DNA of 64,000 bases from Phlebiopsis flavidoalba (Eukaryota; Basidiomycota; Agaricomycetes; Polyporales; Phanerochaetaceae). This document shows, piece after piece, positions 48,147-59,865 of the stretch. The stretch is from assembly GCA_035772785.1 (NCBI GenBank), contig JAOCPU010000006.1, positions 62,001 through 126,000 on the forward strand, given 5' to 3'. A program made the position numbers and the translations under genes. Every line of letters begins with the position of its first letter. Within the stretch, counting starts at the first letter, position 1. The notes beneath the pieces are model-generated. The model was not told the origin of the DNA. It saw only the letters and a program-made list of their open reading frames with translations, and ran no database searches.

Positions 48147-48577
48147 TACTCGCCGACCATTTCCAGCAGTCATGAAGGTTGCGATGTTGCAAAATGGCGC
48201 ATATATCGAGTGGGCGCGCAGTAACTGTTGTGCCAATTCCACATGTACTTGTCTTCCTCCTGTAACTATTGTTGCATATCTCCTCGCATTCTGGCATCCG
48301 TTCCTCGTCCTTGTCCTCCTGTGTTCTTGTCGTCTCCCATTTTTTTTCTCAGCTCTCATGCTTCATGCTCGATCTTCTATTTTATGTAGCGCTTCCTGTG
48401 TCTGCAGCACCAGAACGAAGGCAATGACATGATGATCAATATTTATGTGCATTAGACGTGCCGCGGTACTCCGAGTGATACCAAACGACTCTGGTCCGTT
48501 AAGGCCTGATCCATCCGCTTCTCTCAGATCGCAACCACATTGACACCTGCATCTCTCGTGACTGACACTGCTGCGCC
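48147..48577 (+). promoter_or_regulatory. Intergenic and promoter region of the phosphatase gene
   Basis: T-rich 3' flank of the Stm1-like gene (48230-48410) followed by about 150 bases upstream of the next ATG. No reading frame is credible. Confidence 0.35.
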
Positions 48578-49778
48578 ATGTTGGAGACCATATATATCGC
48601 GAGACACGGTATGCATTGATGCTGAGTTGTGTGGTTTGTACGGTCTTACCGAACGAGTCACCTCACCCAAGCCAGGATATCGCTTGAACTGGGTCACTCA
48701 GAACTGGCGAGTTATCGAACATAATCGCCGCACGCACGTATACTCATTCTATGACTACTTGACAGGAAAAGCGAAACAGGTCAGGCGATACAGCAGGACT
48801 GTTAAACCTGTGGTTGGCTAATGACCCACAGGTCTGCCGCGCGACCCGCCTCTTGCGGGCCTTTGGCCATACTCAGGCGCAAGAGCTGGCGGACTATTTC
48901 CTCTCGCTACCTGAGGACCAGCGACCCACGGCAATATTCTCGTCTCCCCTACTGTGAGTTTTGCCGAGGCGTTCAGGATTATCCACCATTGATATATCAT
49001 TTGCAGATCGCTGCTTGCAAACAGCGAAGCCAACGTCTGTTGCACTACAGGTACCTATATACGTCGAGCATGGTATGTTTCGCTAGAGTGGGCGTTGATT
49101 ATGCACTCATGAATATGCTTTGTAGGTCTAGCAGAATGGTACTCCCCTGTGAAACCGGGTTCGGGGTTGCATCCACGACCTGCCTCAGCTGGGATCCTTC
49201 AGGGCTATTTCAGCGAGATAGATCGTAAATGGAGCTCTATCTGGTACTCCTCCCGCAAGGGCGAGGATGTCGAACAATGCCACGACCGTACGGAGGGTTT
49301 CCTGGCTGCCCTGATCCCCGAGGTCGAGCGTCGTTTCGAGGGCAAGCACAAGCGCATCTTACTGTTCAGTCATGCAGCCACTATCATCGCGCTGAATCGT
49401 GCTCTCGTCGGCGACCGCAACATGCCGATGCGCATTGGCTGCTGCTCCCTTTCCGAGTTTAATAGGAACGAGGAAGGTGCAAAACCCCTCGATGGCTGGA
49501 CTATGACACGACCTGGGCGATGGTAGCCATCTCAAAGACGGCTCAACCCGCGACTGTGGGGCTTCGAAGACATCGTGATCGCTGACGGAAAGGTACTGCC
49601 TTTTTACTTTCTGTACAAAGTCTTCGGCTCGGATGCTCATGTCGCATAGGTTGTCGATGACGCTGGTCAGCCGGGCTCCGAAGGTGAAGTAGACGAGCCG
49701 GTCGGCCTCCAGCTGCCCAGCCGACGATCTCCCCGCAAGGATGTAAAAATGACGACATTTAGATTGTTCCGTTTGTAA
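48578..49778 (+). CDS. Histidine phosphatase (phosphoglycerate-mutase family)
   Basis: Starts MLETIYIARH, in which Arg-His is the catalytic RHG core; the intron cuts directly after it. Then YRLNWVTQNW, PLAAFGHTQAQELADYFLSL, PTAIFSSP and YRCLQTA (split by an intron), VEHGLAEWY, LHPRPAS, the segment EGFLAALIPEVERRFEGKHK and RILLFSHAATIIALNRAL, which carries the second catalytic His. The tail is GFEDIVIADGKVVDDAGQPG, ending near KDVKMTTFRLFRL. The branch resembles fungal proteins related to the N-terminal phosphatase domain of TFIIIC subunit Tau55/Tfc7 and to YNL108C. Substrate unknown. The stop is only 45 bases from the stop of the convergent MEMO1 gene. Confidence 0.85.
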
Positions 49779-49823
49779 TGCTACAACATAGAGTACATTT
49801 GGAAGTAAACATGGAATGGAAAA

Positions 49824-51157
49824 TTAGAACGTTACATATGCACTAGCGTAACTTACGCTCGAGTCACTGACGGTCTTGCATGCGCTACTTTGCTCGTATC
49901 TCACCCACTTCAAGTTAGGTGCTCGACCCCTCCTTCTCTATCGCACCCAAAGCACCCAGAAGGACACCGATCGGATGCCGGCCACAGATGGTGTTTCTTC
50001 GTTCGCTTCAAGTACTCGGAAAAGTCGTGATGTGCCAAAACACGCCGTGCCGTCGCTGGGGGGTAAGGTTAGGAGGTTAGCCTCCATGGCCTCCCGATCC
50101 AAAACCTCGATTGACTTGTGAATAGGATGCCTCGTGAGATTCGACTGAATTGGCATTTGCTCGTCCCAAGCGAATCGCAGGTTTGGACGTCGAAGGGGCG
50201 TCGGGATAGTAGTAGGTATACTGGAAGCGCGTTGCCCCTGCACAGCCTTTCAGTGGGAAAAGGATGCACAGAGACATGAGATGACGCTTACCAATGACAA
50301 AAGTCACTGGAGACTACGCAGAAACGTATCTTCACCACGCGCTAGGTAAGGCGCCAGAAGCTCTCCGAAAGCTGTTTCCTTGTCTTTGTCGATGGCACCG
50401 ACAAGTATCGGTACAAACGGATATGTCCAATCTGACGATCAGAATGAATCAAAATATCCCATGTACAGATCGAACATCCATACCCTTCAAATATTTTTCT
50501 AATATACGGTAGATGCATCTCGATACTGTGTTTCATCCTCGTTCTGTTTGTAGAGTCATGTCTTCAAACTCTCCCGCTTTTTCCGCAACTCGGAGATCGC
50601 TAAATCCACGCTATCAGTACTCGTAGCTCATGAAACTTCACATGACGAACTGTCAAGATCAAGCGGGAGATCTCCCAGCGGTGTTTCGTATTCTTTGCAT
50701 CTGGAGAGAGCACACCCATCCAAGTAGATGTGATGGGAGGGACCGAGTATAAAACACCCGCTTTCTGTGATGCGTCATGATTTAACTTGTCTAGTAGCAC
50801 ATGTGTACGATCACACTCACATCCCGGTCGTGTCAATAGACTTGTAGGACCACGCCGCCGCTGGCCCAGAGTACGAATATCCCGCATGACTGGGCGAATA
50901 CAGATCAGCTTTCGTCGGGCCATGTGATGAGAACCCGAGGACGTACGGAGCGATGACTGCCTTGCATCCACTGACGGGAGGCGAGTAATCATCGTTCGTT
51001 GTAACAGCAGCGAGGTTGCTTGATAACTCCGAGTCCAATTTCTGACCTGCGTGAACATGAGCGTAGGAGACACGGAAGCTTTGATGTTTGACCAACGATC
51101 GGCAGTATACCACGAGCCAGCATGCGTTGCTTGCCTGAAAAGGTGGTCAGCCGACAT
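49824..51157 (-). CDS. MEMO1 family protein
   Basis: Conserved from archaea to man, structurally related to non-haem iron dioxygenases. In human cells MEMO1 is linked to migration signalling, and iron- or copper-related functions have been proposed. The sequence starts MSADHLFRQATHAGSWYTAD, then LDSELSSNLAAVT, VSGCKAVIAPHAGYSYSGPA (with the HAGYSYSG metal/active-site motif, interrupted here by an inserted base tract), AAWSYKSIDT, VLGPSHH-like residues and DEHSIEMHLPYIRKIFEG (the E-H-S-I-E-H type motif). DFCHWG-like residues, RFQYTYYYPDAPSTS, IHKSIEVLDREAM and LTLPPSDGT follow. The C-terminus is TLKWVRYEQSS with SVSYASAYVTF. Several introns and frame breaks are present. About 310 residues, normal for the family. 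Confidence 0.88.
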
Positions 51158-51536
51158 CCCATGCAGCGTCTGGGGTTAATGTATACCGAAGGAACATCTT
51201 ACGGAGGAGTGATCAGGATGGAGGAGAGCAGCGATGGTATCGTGAATTACATCACTCGTGCTGTCGGGCGACTGAGTGCGGCGGCTGATCCGGCCGGCCA
51301 CTTTACAAAATAATCGCCAGAAGATTGTCAAGGGGCATGCATGAACCAATAAAGTATACGCTCAAGTATACTGTCTGTATACTGTTACTCGGGAAGTGTG
51401 TCGTCTTATGGTCACGCGTGAATTTTTCCTAGTGTGGCCAGAAGCATGGTCGCATGGTCATCGTCTTCGGCATATGGAGATGAATACATGTGGGAGTGAA
51501 CAAGAGAGCGCGAAATAGAACCGAAAGCCATACAAA
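51158..51536. other. Intergenic region between MEMO1 and eL32
   Basis: Holds the MEMO1 upstream region and the eL32 3' flank. No gene seen. Confidence 0.4.
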
Positions 51537-52138
51537 TTACTCCTCTGACCGCAGGCGGGCGGCGGGGTTTGTTACCTTCACGCCCAAAACCTTTGCCCTG
51601 CAACAATGTTATAGTAGGTCTTCCATCAACGAGAACTTTAGAGACACACCTCTCGAGGATGGGTAATGCGGTTGCGGCTGCTGACGTTTGTGCGCAATCT
51701 CAGCCGCGAAGCTCTTGTTGTGCATCAGCAGGAGGTCCAGCTCCCGGACGTTGCTGACCAGGAAACTTCTTGAGACCGTTGGGAAGAAGGTGACGGGTCT
51801 ACAGAGCATGTCAATGTGGGTGTCCCATTTTAAGACCTGACAAGCGCACCTTCTTGTTGCTTCCGTAACCAATCTTGAAGGGAAGAGATGAGTGAGGCAA
51901 ACTTCAATCGCAGAGGACGCTACGCACCTTGGGCATGGGAAGCTGGCCCTTGAACCGTCTCCGGACCCTGTTATCAATACCCTTGGGTTTCCGCCATGCC
52001 TCCTTCACGCTCTTGTAACGGTCGGACTGGTGGCGCCTGCACAGAGCAAAGGTGAATATCGAGTTCAGGCAAGCGAACTTGCAATTGTACTAACTTGAAG
52101 GGCTTGGTGCGTTTCTTGACGATGGTGATCTTGGCCAT
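51537..52138 (-). CDS. RPL32: 60S ribosomal protein eL32
   Basis: Large-subunit ribosomal protein. It starts [15 protein letters not shown], then an intron with donor [26 protein letters not shown] and [16 protein letters not shown], an intron, IGYGSNKK, an intron, [20 protein letters not shown] and [16 protein letters not shown], then after a last intron [19 protein letters not shown] and the stop. About 130 residues, the normal length. Two single-base insertions (before LVSN and after EIAH) break an otherwise perfect protein, a good local demonstration of the error type. Its upstream region abuts the kinase gene on the other strand. Confidence 0.93.
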
Positions 52139-52287
52139 GGCGGACTAGGCAATGAAACAGTCAGCCTGACGGCCTTTGTAAGACGAACCCAAGCGAGGCG
52201 GTAGTGTGATGCATCCAGATGCGCCAGTTCCAATCCAACCCAAGTTCCTAGGTCTTCGGTAGCAAAACTGGCAGCATTCGATACGCA

Positions 52288-55044
52288 ATGGCAAGGGGAG
52301 TCCAGCAGCACGGCAAGGAGAGTCATACTCACGATTTTGAGGGCGTCGACGGCGACGGCGAGTTCGATGAGCTCCTGCTAGAGGACCTTCTGCCGCTGTT
52401 GGGCACAATTAGGCGCCTGACCCCGGACACCGCCGCCGCCGGGAGAGCGCCCGTCGACGGCCGGTCCTTCCGTCCCAGCTTCCGCCACAAGGCCGTTAGA
52501 TACTCCTCTAGCGCGTGCATCTGGATCTGTCCCTTGGAGCATCGACCCTTGCAACAAAGCGAAATCGATGTTCTCACACTGGGTGCGCTCTCGTAGGTTG
52601 ATGCTTGTCTCGAGAGCGACGGCATCGGCAGCCTCGCTGGCAGATAGATTCGGCGTGGGCTGTAATCGAAATAGTACATAGAACAAGAAGAAACGATATC
52701 TGCGCCGCCGCGACGGTAACTTGCCATGTGAGGGCCCCCCGGTCCCGATTGAGCACAAGATAAACAGCCAATCGCCGTCCGCCGAGGATCCAGCTGGCGA
52801 AGCAGAGTGCCCTGGGCTGTCAGAGCGACCTGGCCAAGCTTGTTTCAGCGCACGATGAACCGTCAACGTCGACGACAACGAGTGGCCCGCTTTACGATTC
52901 CACGATCATTAAGGGGGATTCGACTCTGACTCCGACGACAACTATCTGGTTTGTGGCTGGCCCGATGCCGTCAGAGCCCGCGACGAGTCAGGTGATCGCC
53001 TCCCAGGGCATTCCTGGCACCGGAGTGTGTCGACTTTGCGCTCCCAGGCTGCGTCTCGTTCTCGCAGTGCTCCGCCATCCTCTCTTACTCCGAAACCCCC
53101 ACCTCCAGGCTCACATACTAGCCAGAGGCGGTTTGTCACCGTATCTCAGGACCATGCTCACCGCCGCCACCGCCGTGGATCTTACTTTCGACGACGACGA
53201 GTGGGTCGCTCCACAGCCAGGGAAGCTGTACCGAGCCGCCAGCGTCGGCAACAGCTGGGGCGTCACCTCCATCGGTCGTGGTTTCAACTGGAAAAAGCAT
53301 GACGAGGAGCCTGAATCAAAGCCGGAGCCTCCTCGGCTCCAGGTCGAACCTCATCCGTCAAACGTACAAGGACTTCTGAGCAAGACCCGCAATGCGTGGT
53401 CTTCGTCTCCGTCTATGTCACGAAGGTCTTCAAATGCATCTTCGCCCGTGATAGGGCATGACAACCGCTACCTCCTCACACCTCCGCTAGCTTTGCACCG
53501 GGACCTCTTTCACGTTCTCCAGTCCAGTCGAGATGTTCCTCGCCGAGGCCCATGTCCCCCGTCGCCTCCAGCTTCCTAGGCATGAGTCGGTCTCCTGTTG
53601 TCTCAACACAAAATCTTCTCCGAGGCTCGGTAACGGTCCAAATGCACCTCATTCTCGCCGGCGCTCGTCTCATCAAAGGGTGTCTCTCATTGCTGGACGC
53701 GTTTCAATCGTTTTCCCTCGCAGCCCCCCTCCCCACCGCCCACTGCCCCGCAGAAGCTGGTTCGCGCGAACAGTGCCGCTAGCTTCCTCAGCGTAGCTAG
53801 TAGTACTGGACCTCCTACACACCAGCGTTGACAAAACGCCATCAGTCGGAGAGCGCAGCATCTCGGAGTTTGTGATTGAAGGGGAGATAGGTCGTGGGGC
53901 TTACGGGCTGGTAAGCGAGCTAGGGAATGAATCTCGATGGCACTCTAGGGGTAAGTACGCTTCTTTGGCATTTCAGTTACCTTCGCTTAATTCCCACTTT
54001 GCAGCCCCCCCTCGTGATCAAGCAAATCATAAAATCCCGTATATTAGCAGACTGCTGGAAGCGCCATCCGAAATTCGGCACAATCCCCATAGAAATACAC
54101 GTCATGTCCGCCATCTCCTCGACTACATATGTCTTGCCGCCACGCAGGCCCTGGCACCCATCCCGCCACAGTACCACCGAATCCGACGATTCATGGGTCG
54201 AAGGCAGAAAGATTGTTAATGGCCATCCGAACGTCTGTCCTCTACTAGACTTTTTCGAAGATAACCATTACTACTACCCCTTGTCCTTCCTTCCACCACC
54301 GCTGAGGAGCCGATTCCCTGGAGAACCTGCACCGCCATCCGACTTGTTTGACCTCGTTGAGAGTTACCCTAACGGATTACCACCTGCTTTAATCCGTAGC
54401 TACCTTGGGCAAATCGCAGATGCACTATGCTTCCTACACGGCAAGGGCATTGGTAAGTTCCCGTGAGTATCGTGTAGTCCGCTCAATTGACATTCGCCCG
54501 CCTAGTCCATCGTGACATCAAAGACGAGAACGTCGTGCTTGGACCTAATGGCAAATGTGTCCTTATCGACTTCGGTAGTTCCGGTCTAGTGAAGAAAGGT
54601 GGTTGGGATACATTCAGTGGGACGTGCGTATGCCAAAGAACTCCTGCTCTCGAAACACTCGTTGACGACTTTCATCCGCCTCACAGGCTTGATTATGCAG
54701 GACCAGAGATCCTGCGCGGAGAACGGTACCAGGGCAAGGAACAAGATGTCTGGGCGATTTTGGCGTCGTAGCATATGTTATGCTCGTCGGTGAATGTCCG
54801 TTCACGACTGCCGCAGAAGCCCAAGAAGGCCTGGAGTCACCTTTCTCAAATGCGTCCATGGGTCTGGATGAACGTTGTGCCGATGGCAAAGAGATGGAAG
54901 GAGAAGAGCCTGATGGCGGAGGTGCCCTCGGCGACGCAGCAGCACTCGTGCGAGCCTGCCTCCAGCTCGAGGTTCCCGAACGTCCCTACCTTTGAGAAGA
55001 TCCTTCAATGTCGCTTCCTGAGCGGTCACGGAGGATGGTCATAA
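52288..55044 (+). CDS. Ser/Thr protein kinase, PAS-kinase (PASK/Psk1)-like
   Basis: The C-terminal kinase domain (about 53860-55040) is clear: SEFVIEGEIGRGAYGLV (glycine loop), VIKQIIKSRI (catalytic Lys), PIEIHVM (helix C Glu), HPNVCPLLDFFEDNHYYY, DLFDLVE, LIRSYLGQIADALCFLHGKG, then HRDIKDENVVLGPNGKCVLI and DFGSSG. DYAGPEILRG (activation segment end), DVWA, MLVGECPFTTAAEA and the closing ERPTFEKIL-CRFLSGHGGWS follow. HRDIKDEN with DFGS is the pattern of PAS kinases, which in yeast coordinate carbohydrate storage and respiration. The N-terminal half is Ser/Pro-rich (GPMPSEPATSQVIASQGIPG, SPSMSRRSSNASSPVIG). A PAS domain is not readable and the start is uncertain; the true ATG could lie anywhere in 52280-52900. 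Confidence 0.78.
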
Positions 55045-55726
55045 GAGCCGCATCATTTGTTCGCCGGCCCAGTCGGCGTTCAATCAACGCTTGGTGGGTG
55101 TCTATCTGGATTTCATCTCAACAGAATTTTGCAGCTGACTCTGGCATTCTGTTAGCTCCCTCTATCTGATGCCGCGCGACGCGTACATACAGCCTCGTTT
55201 TCATTATCTCTATCCATCCGTTTCGTTCTTCCTTCCTAACACGTCCCTTCTGTACACCCATCCATGTTATCGCATCGCATCTCTAGTTCTTTATAGCCGA
55301 ATCCCCTCGCAATTCGTTCCCGCCATTAGTGATTTGCTAGCAATACAACAAGTGTAGAGTATAAACAACTGTCTCTTTGTACCCGCCATAGCTTCTCGTA
55401 ATCTCGAAAGAGCATAATTTATCCTCACCCGTTTGCGCTTTGCGGGACCAGTCTCACGCGCGGAAGCTGCAGCCTGCGCATGCCTAAGAAAGGCAATTCG
55501 ATCATGTGGCTAGTGCCCGGTGTGGCGCCGGACGGGACGGTCCCCGGCCGGCGGTTTTGTAGGAGGCGCTTGAGCGTAATCTGATCTATCGATCGCTAAA
55601 ATTTTTCGAGAGTCTGGGTGGGTACATAAGCTGCAAAACCCTCGACCCTCACGGTTTCCTCTTAACCTTCACCTACCACCGTTCTCTCCCTCTCATCCCC
55701 TTCTTTTATTTCTTTCACACTTTCAA
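55045..55726 (+). promoter_or_regulatory. EF-1alpha promoter with CT-rich core
   Basis: About 680 bases upstream of the EF-1alpha leader. The last 90 bases (55635-55725) are strongly pyrimidine-rich (CCTTCACC, CTCTCCCTCTC, TTCTTTCAC), the usual initiation region of highly expressed fungal genes. A weak TATA-like ACATAAG lies near 55623. The first part is the 3' flank of the kinase gene. Confidence 0.55.
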
Positions 55727-55913
55727 GTGAGTATCCCTTTGGTCCCCGCTGCATTTTTGACGTGCGCTTCGAGCCGCTTGTGGCCCGGCACGAGGGTCAT
55801 TTTTCCGTGTGGAGGCGACGAATTTAGAGTTCATGGCTTTCCCCCTCCCCCTCGTACCTGCCGGATGCAGACGATCCTCAACTCAACAATCTTACTGACT
55901 AATCCCCTATCAG
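55727..55913 (+). other. 5'-UTR intron of EF-1alpha
   Basis: GTGAGTATCC donor, CTGACTAAT branch-like word near the 3' end and CTATCAG acceptor, nine bases before the ATG. Long leader introns are common in EF-1alpha genes and often enhance expression. Confidence 0.65.
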
Positions 55914-55922
55914 CTCAAAAAA

Positions 55923-57633
55923 ATGGGAAAGGAGAAGACCCACGTTAAACGTTGTCGGTGAGTATATGCTTTCCGTGGTCTGTTGGAGCTTCGTACTCAT
56001 TATCCTCAGTCATCGGACACGTCGATTCCGGCAAGTCCACCACCACCGGTCACTTGATCTACAAGTGCGGTGGTATCGACAAGCGTACCATGAGAAGTTC
56101 GAGAAGGAGGCTGCTGAGCTCGGCAAGGGTTCCTTCAAGTATGGTATGTATCCGATGTCCTCAATCGACGTGCGGCCATTCACCAATTCCCCCTTTAGCC
56201 TGGGTTCTTGACAAGCTCAAGGCCGAGCGTGAGCGTGGTATCACCATCGATATCGCCCTCTGGAAGTTCGAGACCCCCAAGTACATGGTCACCGTATGTG
56301 CATTCCACATTGCTGTGCCTGTATCTGCTAAATCAAAGCGCTCTATAGGTCATTGACGCCCCCGGTCACCGTGACTTCATCAAGAACATGATCACTGGTA
56401 CCTCCCAGGCCGATTGCGCCATCCTCATCATTGCCGGCGGTACCGGTGAGTTCGAGGCTGGTATCTCCAAGGATGGCCAGACCCGCGAGCACGCTCTCCT
56501 TGCCTTCACCCTCGGTGTCAGGCAGCTCATCGTCGCCCGTCAACAAGATGGACACCACCAAGGTAATTTTTTTGTCTAAGACTTCCATATTTGGTAAACT
56601 CACCGAAAATTTACAGTGGAGCGAGGGACCGTTTTCAACGAAATCGTCAAGGAGACTTCCACCTTCATCAAGAAGGTCGGCTACAACACCAAGGCGGTCG
56701 CGCGTTCGTCCCCCATCTCGGCTGGCACGGTGACAACATGTTGGAGGAGTCCACCAAGTATGTCGTTGTGACACATTTTCCTCGGTATCGTCTGACCTCG
56801 CTCTGCAGCATGCCATGGTACAAGGGCTGGACCAAGGAGACCAAGGGTGGTGTCGTCAAGGGCAAGACCCTCCTCGATGCCATCGATGCCATCGAGCCCC
56901 CGTCCGTCCCTCCGACAAGCCCCTCCGTCTCCCCCTCCAGGATGTCTACAAGATCGGTGGTATTGGCACGGTGCCCGTCGGTCGTGTCGAGACTGGTATC
57001 ATCAAGGCCGGTATGGTTGTCACCTTCGCCCCCGTCGGTGTAACCACCGAAGTCAAGTCCGTCGAGATGCACCACGAGCAGCTCGAGCAGGGTGTCCCCG
57101 GTGACAACGTCGGCTTCAACGTCAAGTGAGTGGCCCTCTGATCTGCTTCGCTCTCAATGTCTAACGCATGAACCCACCCTAGGAACGTCTCCGTCAAGGA
57201 TATCCGCCGTGGCAACGTCGCCTCCGACTCCAAGAACGACCCCGCCAAGGAGGCCGCTTCTTCAACGCCCAGGTCATCATCCTCAACCACCCTGGTCAGA
57301 TCGGTGCCGGCTACGCCCCCGTTCTCGATTGCCACACCGCCCACATCGCTTGCAAGTTCGCGGAGCTGATCGAGAAGATCGACCGCCGAACTGGTAAGTC
57401 GATCGAGGCGGCCCCCAAGTTCGTCAAGTCCGGCGATGCCTGCATTGCCAAGCTCGTCCCCTCGAAGCCCATGTGTGTTGAGGAGTACAACGCCTACCCA
57501 CCACTCGGTCGCTTCGCCGTCCGTGACATGAGGCAGACCGTTGCCGTCGGTGTCATCAAGTCGGTCGACAAGACTGACAAGTCCCGGCGGTAAGGTCACC
57601 AAGTCCGCGGAGAAGGCCACCAAGAAGAAGTAA
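55923..57633 (+). CDS. TEF1: Translation elongation factor EF-1alpha
   Basis: GTPase that delivers aminoacyl-tRNA to the ribosome. It starts MGKEKTHVN, then [20 protein letters not shown] (P-loop), [41 protein letters not shown] (switch I), the [21 protein letters not shown]3 motif, [45 protein letters not shown] (G4), [70 protein letters not shown] and [19 protein letters not shown], ending [10 protein letters not shown]. About 460 residues in roughly eight exons. At least eight single-base frame breaks occur, mostly insertions, for example an extra A after HVN, an extra C before NKMD and an extra C in DKSGG. No such break could be tolerated in vivo, so they are sequence errors. Confidence 0.96.
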
Positions 57634-58241
57634 ACTGCTTAGATGTATCCATATTTTCTTTCGGTCTTTGCTTCTCTCTTGTTGTCTTTTCTATTCTCAC
57701 TCATCACGCATGGTACCTCGACGCAAGCTGTGTAACTATCCAATCTTTTGTTGTATCCACGATAACGAGTCGCCGGCTGGGGCCTACGGGCGCCGGTCGA
57801 ATGTCCTGTATAGCGGTAGTTTCTTCGTCGTCAATGAGAAGTTGCATCGTTTGTATCGCTACACTCTCTTGTGTGATGCTCGACGCGAACCCACCCGGTC
57901 GATGAACTGTCGTAAAGTTTGTCATAGGCATGCCGCAGTATTATGGGGACCCCGAGACTCGCGTGTAAAGCCGTGGCGTTGATGTTCGTCTGATTTCAAC
58001 CCCCGCGACACGGGTCACGGATTTACTTATGTACGACTGCATGTTAAACCTTCGTGAGCGTGTTTTTCGCTTCGTCTCGCGTACTCTCATCGGCGTTGCT
58101 ACATTTGTTGATACTACATACCCTAACACTTACGGCGATTTCTGACAAGCGTGCATGGGGTTATCCTTCCTTCGCCACCTACCTTACATGGCTTTAACAA
58201 CCCCAGCTAACTGGAGCAGCCCTGACCAATATTGACCCTCT
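57634..58241. other. Intergenic region between EF-1alpha and dienelactone hydrolase
   Basis: Convergent 3' flanks. Bases 57640-57710 are T-rich (EF-1alpha 3' UTR). No gene seen in the remaining 500 bases. Confidence 0.4.
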
Positions 58242-59718
58242 TTAGCACACATGCTCAATCTTGTCGTTTCCGGCGACGCGCTCTCCCAGGTCTCTCCCAA
58301 CTGTGCGCTCAAAAAACTTCCATCATGAACGTGAAACAGAGAACGCGTCAAGGCCGCGTCCCAGCGGCCCTTCGACGACTCGTCGCGGATGAAGGCGTGC
58401 TGAGCCTGCACCTCTAGGAACTGTGGCAGCCCGCCATTAAGGGTAACAGATGACGGGGGGTGGTGAACACTCACGCTGACGGGTACGTTGGCGTCCTCCA
58501 GAGTCTTGCGAATGAGGTCTCTACCTTCGCGCGGGAACGTGGGTGTCCTAGGTAGTATTTGTTATACCATCGCTCGAGACCGCGATGGATGCCCACCTGT
58601 TTTTTCCGAAGATCATCTGTGGGAAGGTCAGCTGCGAGCTCAGAGGCAAATGGAGAAATTGCTGACCACCAGCTCCCCCTTGCCTGAGAGATCGCCTTTG
58701 CGCGGACGCGAACGAGGGAGTCATCTTGCTTGCCCTTCCCGAGGGAGGCTGAGTGGATGTCGGTCGCAAAGAAACAGACGGACGAGAGGACTCGGGGGTT
58801 AAACGCAGCCTGCCATAGCATGGTTCATTAATTGTTTCAACTGAGGAAGGAAGATGCCTACGCGGAATGCCTACGAATTATCATGAGCGATGATGTGCAA
58901 GACGTGTGTGTAGCGCTCCACCAGGTGTCCTCCGAGACACATGCCAGTCGCTAGGTGCGAGTGTCAGCGAAAAGATAAAGTACTACAGCAAACACGAACC
59001 AGCGATGCGTCCGTTGCAGTTCTTGAGTGAGCACACACGAGGTCGACCGATGTAGAGTGGCATCCTACACAACAGATGAGCCCGATGTTGCACAGACGGA
59101 TCGGGCGATCGATTACCTCGTCGTATGCGGCGAGCTCCTTTTCAATCTGCAACAAAAGGAAATCGATATGACCATTTTATTCGATAGGGGCTCAAATACC
59201 TTGTATCGATTGCCTCGGTCGGTGCCTAATATCACGGATATTAGACTCGATGTGTGAAGTATGATCAAAGTATCGACTCGCCTTCGTGTCGTATGGGATG
59301 GGCTCAGGCCCCTCAAATTCGTGGTAAGTAGAGGGGCATGCTAGGGCCATTGCTATGAGCGAGTAGAATTAGATTTCGACGGTGCGTAACTTACCGACAA
59401 CAAAGCCCTGGCTGGCGATCTGGCTGGCGAACCTTTCGACAGGACCAGTCACCTGGTAAAATCTCACTAGACAATGATATGACTTCTTAGAGACTCATTA
59501 TAAGTCACGATCGCGACACTCAAGTACCTGAAAACCACAACACCTAGGGTGAAGGCAGGTAGTAAGCACCGCCGTGAAGATCATCCTGAAGACTGCGACC
59601 TACCAGGGAACTTGGCGTTCGGGTACGCAGGCACCGATGGGGCAATGACGAAAATCCTTATCGGCTTTCCACCGTCTAGCTTAGACGGCACGTCGTGGTA
59701 TGTCTTTGTGACCAACAT
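58242..59718 (-). CDS. Dienelactone hydrolase family protein
   Basis: Alpha/beta hydrolase whose family members open lactone rings in aromatic degradation; the yeast relative is Aim2. It starts MLVTKTYHDVPSKLDGGKPI and RIFVIAPSVPAYPNAKFPG, then FSEIYQVTGPVERFASQIAS (the Glu of the catalytic network), HEFEGPEPIPYDTK, IEKELAAYDE, and LPTCNGRIAATGMCLGGHL with the nucleophile Cys in G-x-C-x-G-G. After an intron come AFNPRVLSSVCFFATDIHSA and SLGKGKQDDSLVRV, then FGKQ, a short intron, DTHVPREGRDLIRKTLEDAN (catalytic Asp) and FLEVQAQHAFIRDESSKGRW (catalytic His), ending VAGNDKIEHVC. All triad residues are kept. About 250-280 residues. Small indels, including one extra T near FMMEVF. True substrate unknown. 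Confidence 0.88.
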
Positions 59719-59865
59719 GTTGGCCCGTGGGTGTTCACTTGAGAGCCTGCCTGCAAGCGCTTCACGCTGATCGTCGATATCAAGAGGACAGACGCCCACC
59801 TCGTGGCGCGGACTCTGCCGTTGCTCTGTGGCGATGCCTGGGGGAGATGAATCGGCGTTTTACTA
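59719..59865. promoter_or_regulatory. Upstream region of dienelactone hydrolase
   Basis: Short gap between the hydrolase start and the end of the next minus-strand gene, so the hydrolase promoter must be compact or overlap that gene's 3' end. Confidence 0.4.

Noticed and set aside
52378..52878. 166-codon minus-strand open frame over the N-terminal part of the kinase gene
   Set aside because: The opposite strand carries the Ser/Thr-rich kinase N-terminus continuing into clear kinase exons. The minus frame shows only low-complexity Gly/Arg/Ser content.
56946..57623. 225-codon minus-strand open frame inside EF-1alpha
   Set aside because: It is the mirror of strongly biased EF-1alpha codons, a known artefact in highly expressed fungal genes.
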